From contig PDZV01000001.1 in the NCBI GenBank assembly GCA_002753135.1, forward strand, positions 179,429-243,428: a stretch of 64,000 nucleotides of DNA. The letters are read 5' to 3'. The DNA comes from Magnetococcales bacterium WMHbinv6. GTDB taxonomy: Bacteria > Pseudomonadota > Magnetococcia > Magnetococcales > Magnetaquicoccaceae. Position numbers and translations under genes: made by a program. Shown here piece after piece: positions 47,012 through 55,400 of the stretch (the first letter of the stretch is position 1; each line of letters opens with the position of its first letter). The notes beneath the pieces are model-generated. The model searched no databases. It had not been told where the DNA came from and saw only the letters and a program-made list of their open reading frames with translations.

Positions 47012-47239
47012 CTACTCGCCCGCACGAGGAGAATTTTCCATCAACTCGGCATCCGGTTGTTCTGGTGATGCGCCACCATCACGCATCTTGGTCACCCCGG
47101 CTCCCAGAGCGACCAATCCGAGAACGAGCAACACCATCGGCACAAGGCCACGAAGCACCTCGACCACCGACCACCACCAGATCGATGCTCCCCACAACCC
47201 CAACGCCACCGACAGCAACCCAAACACGATTGTAGGCAT
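47012..47239 (-). CDS. mamI: Magnetosome protein MamI
   Basis: This 75-residue protein has two membrane helices: MPTIVFGLLSVALGLWGASI and, after WWWSVVEVLRG, LVPMVLLVLGLVALGAGV. The short acidic C-terminus and the WWWSV.E.LRG loop are diagnostic of MamI, which is needed for vesicle formation. ATG 47239 has GGAGGAAGGG upstream; the longer frame to 47308 overlaps mamH and is rejected. Confidence 0.93.
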   Translation of the reverse strand: MPTIVFGLLSVALGLWGASIWWWSVVEVLRGLVPMVLLVLGLVALGAGVTKMRDGGASPEQPDAELMENSPRAGE

Positions 47240-47264
47240 GATCAGCCCTTCCTCCCCACAGAAA

Positions 47265-48608
47265 CTAAACGGACGACAAACCTTCCCCCCTAGACGACAC
47301 ACCTTCATCGGCGTCCAACTTCATAACGGCCAATGCATAACCAAACAGCAGCAAATTGACCACACCTGTAAAGATGAAAGGTGCTGTTGGACCGATCCAG
47401 TCGAAGAGAATTCCTCCCACCTGCAGGAAAAAAATCACCCCGAAGCAACCAACCGTATTGAACACACCCAACACGGAACCGCGAATTCCATCCGGCGCCA
47501 AATCCAGGACCAAGGTCTGAGGAAGCAAAATGCAACCAGCCTGACCAACGCCTATCAGAAAAACCGGCACCAGAATCCACCATGAGAACGGATTGAACAC
47601 CAACCCCATGGCCGCAAAACCGAGTGCCGAAAGAAACAACCCGATGGCCATGGCCGGAACTCGACCGATACGGATTGTCAACCAACCCCACACGGGAATC
47701 GAAACCAACACGACCACACCCAGCAGGCCAATCACCAAACCTGCCCTGGAGGCCGCCTGGGCATGGGTTGTTTCCGTGACCAGGTCGGCAAAATAGATAA
47801 ACCAGGTCATCAGAAACAGCCCAACGATCACCATATCGTTGCGAGAGGTCAGTGCCGAGAGAAAGCTCAACCGGATACCCCGTTTATGCTTGACCAGTTC
47901 CCACACGTCCTGGAACGGAAAGCTGATTTGTTCACGGGGCTGTGCTGTTTCGACCAGCATCCGTCGCGAGAGCCATGCACCTGCCAACGCTATCAGGGCG
48001 GCCAACCACATGGTGACGGTCAGACCGGCCCGTTCGGCAAACTGCATCAGCACCGCGTAGACCAAGGTCACCCCAAACGCCATCATGAATCCGACATTGG
48101 CCAACTGACGCGGGCGATCCTCAACATTGCTGTAGTCACCACTCAGTGTCGCCACCTGGGGCCACACCATCGTGCCCCCCACGGACATCAACACCCGCAC
48201 CACATAAAAAACGACCAGCGAGTTGACCCCCAGAAAAGCGGCGATGGACAAATCAAAGGGGGCAATCAGCGCCGTGATCCCAGAGAGAAGAAAGCCATAA
48301 ACGAGCAATGGCACCCGACCGACCCGGTCGGAGACATAGCCCAGATATCCGACCAGTACCAGATCAACCAACTCGGTGATCACCTGGATATTGGCATTGA
48401 CAAACCCGGCGTTGTCACGGGCCAGACCATGCACCACGCTCAAATAGAGCGGCTGTACAGCAACCACCAGCGTCAGGAAAATCATTCCGAGTGCAACCAC
48501 CAGATACAGGGCATTATGCTGGTGTTTCAGGAGCAGTTCTCCCTCTGCGCTCTGCTCGCGGGACTCCGCCGCATGGAAGGGCGAAAACTTGGGAGAGGGC
48601 GAGGCCAT
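47265..48608 (-). CDS. mamH: Magnetosome MFS transporter MamH
   Basis: This is a major facilitator superfamily protein of about 447 residues with twelve predicted helices. It starts at MASPSPKFS (ATG 48608, GGAGG upstream, 2 nt after the preceding stop); the frame extends to 48875 but that part overlaps mamF. The MFS motif A is visible as GYLGYVSDRVGRVPLLVYGF. MamH is thought to contribute to iron supply of the magnetosome. It is the first of the mamHIE block. Confidence 0.93.
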   Translation of the reverse strand: MASPSPKFSPFHAAESREQSAEGELLLKHQHNALYLVVALGMIFLTLVVAVQPLYLSVVHGLARDNAGFVNANIQVITELVDLVLVGYLGYVSDRVGRVPLLVYGFLLSGITALIAPFDLSIAAFLGVNSLVVFYVVRVLMSVGGTMVWPQVATLSGDYSNVEDRPRQLANVGFMMAFGVTLVYAVLMQFAERAGLTVTMWLAALIALAGAWLSRRMLVETAQPREQISFPFQDVWELVKHKRGIRLSFLSALTSRNDMVIVGLFLMTWFIYFADLVTETTHAQAASRAGLVIGLLGVVVLVSIPVWGWLTIRIGRVPAMAIGLFLSALGFAAMGLVFNPFSWWILVPVFLIGVGQAGCILLPQTLVLDLAPDGIRGSVLGVFNTVGCFGVIFFLQVGGILFDWIGPTAPFIFTGVVNLLLFGYALAVMKLDADEGVSSRGEGLSSV

Positions 48609-48610
48609 AC

Positions 48611-48934
48611 CTACCGCCTCCCCTCCCCAAAGAGGGTATCGGCCACCCCGGCAATGAAAGGAATCTTCCAGGATTGATTCAACGCCACGGAAACCAACCC
48701 GAAAAGACTCAGGAAGGCAACCAGCACTGTCGAAGTACTGAACAGGTAAGGGCCGAGACCGGGAAAATGCATCACAAACATGGACAACACTCCCCAGACC
48801 CACAACACCAATCCCTGGCGTGCATGAAAGTCCACAAAGGAATCGCCTCGGTTGAACAGCAGGGGAACGACACACAAAACCCCCAGGTAACTGAACGCGG
48901 CCATCACTTTGGCTTTCATCGCAACCCCACTCAT
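48611..48934 (-). CDS. mamF: MamF/MmsF family magnetosome membrane protein, copy 2
   Basis: This is a DUF4870-type three-helix membrane protein of about 107 residues: VMAAFSYLGVLCVVPLLFNR, then FVDFHARQGLVLWVWGVLSM and LSLFGLVSVALNQSWKIPFI. It is a clear paralogue of the copy at 41325. I chose ATG 48934 (MSGVAM), 16 nt after the mamD stop. Adjacent mamD and mamF recall the mamGFDC operon of Magnetospirillum, here fused onto the front of the mamH block. Confidence 0.88.
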   Translation of the reverse strand: MSGVAMKAKVMAAFSYLGVLCVVPLLFNRGDSFVDFHARQGLVLWVWGVLSMFVMHFPGLGPYLFSTSTVLVAFLSLFGLVSVALNQSWKIPFIAGVADTLFGEGRR

Positions 48935-48950
48935 CCCGAACACTCCCTGA

Positions 48951-49781
48951 CTAGCTGATGGCATCTTCCAAGGCTTCTTCCTCCACGGGACGTTTCATGT
49001 AGCTGTGGATACCAACACCCACAGCCGCGATGGCCGCCACCAGCAGGATTGGACCCAAGGCACCCAGCCCCAGGCCAAGGCCAAGACTGGTACCCGAACC
49101 GGTCCAGATTGTTCCACCCGTTGCAATCCCCTTTGCCCCAACCGCTCCCACGGCCGCTCCGGTGACGCCCGTCGCACCCAAGGCCGTTTTTCCTCCCACG
49201 GCAGCCGCGCTGCCGGCTGCTCCGGTCACGCCGGTGTTGGCACAAACCATCCCCTTGCCGACCGCCGCACCTTTGCCGGCTGCAACACCTTTCCCAGCCA
49301 CAGCAGCACCACCCTTCCCTGCTGCCGGGCAGGCACCCAGGGCACCTTTTCCTGCGGCCCCTTTGGAGGCACTGGAAGAGGCCTTGGCCGCTGCCGTTTC
49401 CATCTCCTTCTCGGTGACACGCATGCCCATCTGCTGCATGGCCACGCCGGTACCCGCCGCACCCTTGACGGCAGCCCCACCCACACCCTGGTGCAGAATC
49501 AGCCATTTTCCGGCCTGAGCGGTACCAATGGGCGCCTTGCCAACCGTCACGGTCTTGCCAACCAAAGCTGAAAGCTGACCGGATTGCCGGGCCCCCTCCA
49601 GCTTGAGCGCCACCATGTTTTCCGCCCCACCACCAGCAACCGGCTTCAAGAAAATCCAGTTGGCCATGCCATCTCCGGTGGCCACTGTGCTACCCACCGT
49701 GAAGGACTGACCCGCCAGCATGGGCACCTGGGCCGCCTGTGCGGCTCCACTTAACTTGAACATCATTGTCTCTGCTGCCAT
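48951..49781 (-). CDS. mamD: Magnetosome protein MamD (Mms7-like)
   Basis: This protein has 276 residues. The N-terminal half has repeats of the type VPMLAGQSFTVGS...G.W.FL.PV.GGGAENMVALKL and LSALVGKTVTVGKAP, as in MamD. A middle Ala/Gly/Lys-rich low-complexity section follows (about 120-225). A Leu-Gly repeat (TSLGLGLGLGALGPILL) then leads into a membrane helix, and the C-terminus is acidic (VEEEALEDAIS). Leu-Gly repeats and the acidic tail are shared with Mms6 and MamG and are thought to touch the crystal. ATG 49781 has AGGGAG upstream. It is the first gene after the promoter at 50028-50056. Confidence 0.85.
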   Translation of the reverse strand: MAAETMMFKLSGAAQAAQVPMLAGQSFTVGSTVATGDGMANWIFLKPVAGGGAENMVALKLEGARQSGQLSALVGKTVTVGKAPIGTAQAGKWLILHQGVGGAAVKGAAGTGVAMQQMGMRVTEKEMETAAAKASSSASKGAAGKGALGACPAAGKGGAAVAGKGVAAGKGAAVGKGMVCANTGVTGAAGSAAAVGGKTALGATGVTGAAVGAVGAKGIATGGTIWTGSGTSLGLGLGLGALGPILLVAAIAAVGVGIHSYMKRPVEEEALEDAIS

Positions 49782-50273
49782 TGCGCAACTCCCTGGAAAA
49801 GGCGGTAACAAAAAACCAAACGCCAAGCCTTGTACCCTGGCGAGATCTTCCGTGACAATTCCCACGGAACACCAAAACTCTATTACGTGTCAAAACCGTA
49901 AAGCAGATCAATCCACGTCAGCCAAACTCCAACGGTCAAAAAGGCTGCGCATCACCACGAACAGCCAACTGACCAAACCCCATGGATCAGACGCTGACCG
50001 ACCCGATACCTGACACGTCGGAGAGGTATGCTAGAGAAAAGTCGATTATCAGTCAACTGAAAAAATGATTTATTTCCGGTACAATCGCAAAGAAAGATAC
50101 CTTTCATAGGTACAATACAATCTCGATCTGATATTAAGAAATCGTTTGAAACTGATTCTCAACGCATAACAACTCAAAGAAAATCAATTATTACCCCCCC
50201 CCCGACAGCACAACCATTACAAAAATATAAGATGTTAATAAATTACTTTGAGAATACTGATGAAGTTATTTTT
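49782..50273. other. Intergenic region between the zorC-like gene and mamD
   Basis: This 492-bp stretch has no credible gene. It is AT-rich on the zorC-like side. It holds a C10 homopolymer (50194-50203) and the candidate mam promoter (50028-50056), followed by an untranslated leader of about 240 nt before mamD. I see no GC-rich terminator after the zorC-like gene, so read-through from the feoB-zor operon into mamD is possible. Confidence 0.55.
50028..50056 (-). promoter_or_regulatory. Candidate sigma70 promoter for the mamD-mamT transcript
   Basis: On the minus strand, TTGACT (50056-50051; -35, five of six consensus bases) is separated by exactly 17 bp from TAGCAT (50033-50028; -10, four of six). 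Transcription would start near 50020, about 240 nt before mamD. No other promoter of similar quality was noticed in this gap. Confidence 0.5.
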
Positions 50274-51542
50274 TTATTTTTTTGGTCTCCCTGGCAATTC
50301 ATCAATGGACTCTCGAAGAGTGGTCAGCAACATAAGCAGCTTGTCAACCACAGCCACAGAAAAGGGGAGCGTTTTGTCTCGGAGTTGAACAAGCATCTCC
50401 ATCATACCCCCTCCTGCCTGCACGACCTGGGTCAACTCCAGGAAACCAGCCACACCGAGGATGGCATTCAGGCGATGGAGGGCCTGGTGCACGCGCTGCG
50501 GTTGTGCGGCCAGACCATGATCTTTCAGATGGTAAAAGTCGGTCTCCAAACCCGCCATCTGACGATTGGCTTCCTGTATGAAAAGCCAAAGCTTTTCATC
50601 TACCCTTTTTGGTTTGCCAACCAACCAGGCGATCAAAACGTCACGAGCCTTCGCCTCCACGCTCTGCCAGGCTGCCGGATGCGTTCGTGGATCTCCCAAT
50701 GTTTTTACCAAAAAATCGCGCAGGAACAGACGCAGTTTCTCTTCAGGATCGCTCTCTGCAAAAGGACGCAACAGCACCTCTGCCAGGCGGGCAGAAAATC
50801 CAGTCACTACCTGTTGAAGCCGACCTTGCGCATCCCGAAAGCCATGCAGCACTGCTTGCAGTGTGTTGAGAGGCAAACCGTTTGAATCCGCATAGAGTTC
50901 CATCAACTGAAGAAAATGGTCCAGGCTGCGACGGACAAAACCTTGCCCGATCAACTCCCCGTGCAACCCAGCCTCCTGGCAAAGAGCGAAGAAAGAGGTT
51001 TCCCCTCGAAGGATTTCCTGGGCAAACAGCTCCGGCCCATTTTCCTCCAGCAGATGGAAACGCACGCATCTCCTCCAGGCCATCGCCAGTTGAGGATGTT
51101 GGCTCTGTTGCAGATGGTGGCGCACGACCGCTCTCCAGTCCATCGCCCGTGCACCTTGCGGGTTGTGCAGCAACAGATTGTGCAACAAAGCTCGCACCGT
51201 ACTGCTGCTTGGATTGTTCGCCAGCCAATCCCGCCAGGCAAGAAAGAAGGCTGGTTGCTCCGCCAGCACCGGACCTGTTTCATCCGCTGCAAAAAGATAC
51301 CACGGAACCTGCCGCAGATGACGCCTACTGACACCAGACAGTGAGTGGTGAACGGCAAAATACTCGACCAAATGTTTGCGGCTTTCTTCCAAAGTTTCAC
51401 GAGCAATCGTCTGCACAACCTGATCGGCCAATTGCGTCGTCAAACGGTGATGCGCACGCGCCACCGCGCTGCCCTGGTCCATCCAATCCGCAGGAAAAAC
51501 AAATGGGAAAGAGACCTGGGCCAGGGCGCGTTGCAGACTCAT
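50274..51542 (-). CDS. ZorC-like protein with C-terminal Hpt-like domain
   Basis: This is a 422-residue soluble protein. Residues about 1-320 are helical. They include LFLRDFLVKTLGDPR followed by AAWQSVEAKARDVLIAWLVG, which resembles the LGDPR..W..V...AR..V..WL stretch of EH-signature/ZorC proteins as I remember them; the part of that domain after the WL is missing. Residues about 330-420 look instead like a CheA-type Hpt bundle: LWLFIQEANRQMAGLETDFY, then ALHRLNAILGVAGFLELTQV with a His near 356 at the acceptor position, but with Asn-Ala in place of the usual Lys-Gly. Its start overlaps the zorB stop by 4 nt. It probably acts with ZorAB, perhaps linking the motor to a phosphorelay. Family assignment is tentative. 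Confidence 0.5.
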   Translation of the reverse strand: MSLQRALAQVSFPFVFPADWMDQGSAVARAHHRLTTQLADQVVQTIARETLEESRKHLVEYFAVHHSLSGVSRRHLRQVPWYLFAADETGPVLAEQPAFFLAWRDWLANNPSSSTVRALLHNLLLHNPQGARAMDWRAVVRHHLQQSQHPQLAMAWRRCVRFHLLEENGPELFAQEILRGETSFFALCQEAGLHGELIGQGFVRRSLDHFLQLMELYADSNGLPLNTLQAVLHGFRDAQGRLQQVVTGFSARLAEVLLRPFAESDPEEKLRLFLRDFLVKTLGDPRTHPAAWQSVEAKARDVLIAWLVGKPKRVDEKLWLFIQEANRQMAGLETDFYHLKDHGLAAQPQRVHQALHRLNAILGVAGFLELTQVVQAGGGMMEMLVQLRDKTLPFSVAVVDKLLMLLTTLRESIDELPGRPKK

Positions 51543-52468
51543 TTCAGTGCATCAAGTGTGCGCGTCAAACCATCCAACGCGTCAAAGATTTGTGGAATGG
51601 CGATAGACGATTTGGGATTGATCAGAAAAAAGCGCAGGTCAATACGCCTGTTGGCTGGATCAGGGGTCGGGTTGTCATGGGCGACCACCGGCCGGTAGGC
51701 ACCATAGCCGCTGATACCAAAAACCGGTTGGCCAGCCTGGTTGCGCAACTCCGCCAGCAGGGATTGATTATCGCCCCCCCCCATCAAGGTTGCAAAAGTC
51801 TGGATGGCGCGCATGCCGGAAAGGTGCAAATTGTTGCTGTGTGGATTGGCCTTGCTCAGGGGAATATTGTCGGTATGTCCTTCGATAAACACCGCATCCA
51901 GAGTGCCGGGATTCCACCGGCGATCATCGCAAAAACCGGTACGAACCGCACGATCAACGCTTCCCGCATAACACGGCAGATGGCGTTCCAATACTCGTGC
52001 CAACCGACGCAGATTCTCCTCCCCCTCTGGAGTGAATTGCGCCTTGCCGGAAGGAAACAAAATTTCGTTGGGCAAGCGCAGAATGCCATGGTTTGGGTCA
52101 ATAAACACCTTCAGATTTTCCTGATGCTGCAAATCGTCCTGCAGATCGGTCAACAATTGCGTCAGCAGTTGCCGGGTCTTTTCCTGGCGCTGCTCCATCT
52201 CCTCCTTGAGTCTGGAAGAGATGGTCCGCAACTCCACAACCCCGGCCTCCAGCCTTTGCAGTTTTTTTTCCTGTTGCTCCCGCTCCCTGATAACCTCCCG
52301 TGACTCCTTGTGATAATCCTTTTCGGTGGAGACCATGTTGAAGGCAAAAATGACGAGAATCACGATAAAAACGTACAACAATGCCGACATCACATCGCTG
52401 ATGGCAATGGAATAGTCATGGGAGGTGTACTGGGGTGCGCGAGACTCTCGGCGACGCTGCTGATACAT
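51539..52468 (-). CDS. zorB: ZorB-like OmpA/MotB-type stator protein
   Basis: This 309-residue protein has a short cytosolic N-terminus and a single membrane helix, ISDVMSALLYVFIVILVIFA. Asp25 is at the position of the proton-carrying Asp of MotB/ZorB. A coiled coil (about 55-110) and a periplasmic OmpA-like peptidoglycan-binding domain (about 135-290) follow: LRLPNEILFPSGKAQFTPEG, FIEGHTDNIPL and SGYGAYRPVV then NRRIDLRF. ZorB anchors the ZorA pentamer to the cell wall so that ion flow drives ZorA. It starts 12 nt after the zorA stop. Confidence 0.8.
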   Translation of the reverse strand: MYQQRRRESRAPQYTSHDYSIAISDVMSALLYVFIVILVIFAFNMVSTEKDYHKESREVIREREQQEKKLQRLEAGVVELRTISSRLKEEMEQRQEKTRQLLTQLLTDLQDDLQHQENLKVFIDPNHGILRLPNEILFPSGKAQFTPEGEENLRRLARVLERHLPCYAGSVDRAVRTGFCDDRRWNPGTLDAVFIEGHTDNIPLSKANPHSNNLHLSGMRAIQTFATLMGGGDNQSLLAELRNQAGQPVFGISGYGAYRPVVAHDNPTPDPANRRIDLRFFLINPKSSIAIPQIFDALDGLTRTLDALK

Positions 52469-52480
52469 GAGGAGAATCCG

Positions 52481-55400
52481 CTACTTCACACTGGAAAGGG
52501 TATTGGCGATCACATCCATGGCCTCGTTCAGTTCATCCAGCTTGCTGTTGAAATCGCTAATGGTCACCCGCAACTGGTTGGAAACACTCTCCATATGTTC
52601 GTCCACCCCCCCGACAAATTCGAGAATCTTTTCGGCAGAAAATTCTCTCAGATCCCTGTTGAGATTGGCGATACTCTGTTGCATGGCCTGGTTTTCGTTG
52701 CCAAGACGGTTGAGCTGCTCGGACCAGATCTTGTCCAACTGCATCTGGATCAGGGTGATTGCCGACATGGTACGCTGCTGGGCGTCGCCAATTTCTGAGA
52801 GGGTCTCTGCCGCCTCACCAGACGGCGGGTTGACTCTGGCCGAAGCCACGGCACCAGCCAACCTGTCCAACGTGCCCAGCGTGCCATGAATCTTATCTCC
52901 GGTCATGGCAATTTGTACCGAAGCCGCCTGAATAGGTTGAACCAGGGAGACGGACATCTTCTCCAGAAAGCCACCCAGACTGTCATTCATGTCGTCCAGT
53001 TTGCTGCCCAGATCGGTAATGTTATAGCCCAGCTTTTCGGTAATGCCACCCATGTGCTCATCCACACCGGCAATGAACTGCAACGCCCGGTTGGAAAATT
53101 CATGCAATCCATCATTCAGTTGCGTGAAGGTATGGCCCAGCACGGTATCCAGATTGGTGAAACGGTTCTCGTAGTTCTGCCAGACAGCCCGCAGTTGTTC
53201 ATGAGACTTGGCAATGACCATCAGGGTTTGCCGACTGGTCTCCTGGGTGGCATTCAGGGAGACCGACAGGGCCTCCATTTTTTCCGTCCCGGCAGCCAGT
53301 TTCTCTCCGGCCACCGCAATCATCAATGCGCCAGACTCCATGGCCTCAGCCAGTTGGGCAAAACGGCCCTGGGTGAGTTCCAGATTTTTGGCAAAGTCGC
53401 CCACCCCAACACTCATCATCTGGCGGTTCTCGTCTGCACGCTGGGCAGACAACTGCATAACCTGCGCAAACCCCGGCACCATCTTAACCAGTTCATTGAC
53501 TGATTGCCGGAACGAGGCAATGGCGGAATGGAACCCCTCCTCCCAGTCCGAGCGATCCTGCACCAGCGCCTGCTGCGACTGCAGAATGACGGCCTGGGAC
53601 TCCTGCTGGCCATCGTGCAGAATCTGGATGGCAGCAATCTGATTGGCCTCCAACCGTTCCATGGCCTGGGTCAGCGAAGCGACTGTTCCTTCAAAACGCT
53701 GCAAAAATCCCTGCAAGAGGCTCATTGAGGCGGAAGCGGGCTCCCGGGCTCCCGCATTGGCCACGAGCAGACGCTGCAGCTCCTGCTGGGCCGCCCGTAT
53801 CCCGGTCGAGGCTTCCATAAGCGCCTCAACCGATTGGGCAAAGTTGGTAGACAACGCATCGTTGGCACGATGGACCCCCGTGACCATATCTGCATTGGTG
53901 CTGGTCAATCGATCCAGAGAGGTGGCAAACAGACTGGCCATGCCAATAGAGGTCTGCTCCAGTTGCTGCCCAGCCTGCAAAAGTTGCTCACCCGCCGCCG
54001 CCAGGGAGGTACTGATGCCAACCGACTCCTGACGCAAATGGCCTGAGGCATTCTCCACCAGTTGCGACAAGGAGGAGAGCAACTCCTGACGATCGACAGC
54101 GACCGGAACACTCTCCTGTCGCGATTCGCTGATGCTGGCCAGTTTTTCGCCCAGATTGACCTGCAAACTTTCCAAACCGGACAATAGATTCTGGCTGACC
54201 GCAATCAGTTGCGGCACAGAACCCAGGACGCGCTGCATTTCGTTCTGGACAGCCAGCATGGCACTGGAGGCTTGGGCAAAATTCTGCAACGTGGCACCCA
54301 TCTCACCTCGGAAAGTGAGCGAGGAGTCTTGCAACAGGGCGGCCACCTCTTGCTGGGCCTGCTTCATGCCACTGGCCACCACCCCCAGATCAGCAGCCGT
54401 CTGTTCCATGCGACCAGCAAAACCGACCGAAGAGTTGCTCAACACACCAGCCAATTCCGTTTGGGCCGCTTTCATTCCGGAAGCCACATCAGCCAAGTCG
54501 GCTATGGTGCGCTCCAGACGACCGGCAAGACCGTCCGAAGAGTCCCTCATCTGGTTGGCAGAGGCCATCTGCGCCGCCTGGATACCAGAGGCCACATCGG
54601 CCAGATTGGCCAATGTCTGCTCCAAACGCCCACCCAGACCCGAAGAGAGTTCACGCAACGACCCCACTGTTTCCCGCTGCAAATGCTGCATTTCGTCCGC
54701 CATGCGCCCCACATTGGCTACCATCTGACCCAACAGGCTCTGCGTATCCCCGGAAACATGGCGCCAATTCTCCGCCAGAGCCTGATTGGAGTCGGTCAGA
54801 GAGTCCCGCAACCCTTGTGAACTGTCGCGGAAGGTCTGTGCCAGATAGTCATTCTGTTTTTCCAGAGTGGCCTGAATGCGCTCCATGGCCTGTTCCAATA
54901 CTCGGCCAGCCCGCTCCACCGCCTCTCCCAAGAGGGAATGGGTCTCCCCACTGGCTTGACGCCACCCTTCGGCCAGCGTCTGGTTGTTGTTGGCCAGCGC
55001 CCCCTGCAACCCTTGCGACCCTTCTGCAAGCAAGCGGGTCAACTGTTCGCTCTGCCGCTCCAGAGAGGTACTGACACGATCCCCCACCTGCTCCAGAGCA
55101 CGCCCAAGCTGCTCTATCGATTGATCCAGCAGGGAGTGGTTCTCACCGGACGCCTGCCGCCAACTCTCCGCCAGAGAGTTGTTGGTGCTGGACAGGGAGC
55201 TCTGCAACGCCTGCGAACTCTCCTGCAGAAGGCGGGTCAACTGTTCATTTTGTCTCGCCAGCGTGCTGTCAATGCGGGCAACACCTTCGGCCAGGATACG
55301 GCCTATCTGCTCCATCGATTGGCCAAGCGCACCCTGGGCCTCGCCAGAGGCCTGTTGCCAATTCTCAGCCAGCGTCTGGTTGCTGCTGCTCAACGAATCC

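Noticed and set aside
47763..48677. 304-codon plus-strand open frame
   Set aside because: Antisense to mamH; Gln/His-rich shadow of hydrophobic codons.
51341..52303. 320-codon plus-strand open frame
   Set aside because: Antisense to zorB; no recognisable protein features.
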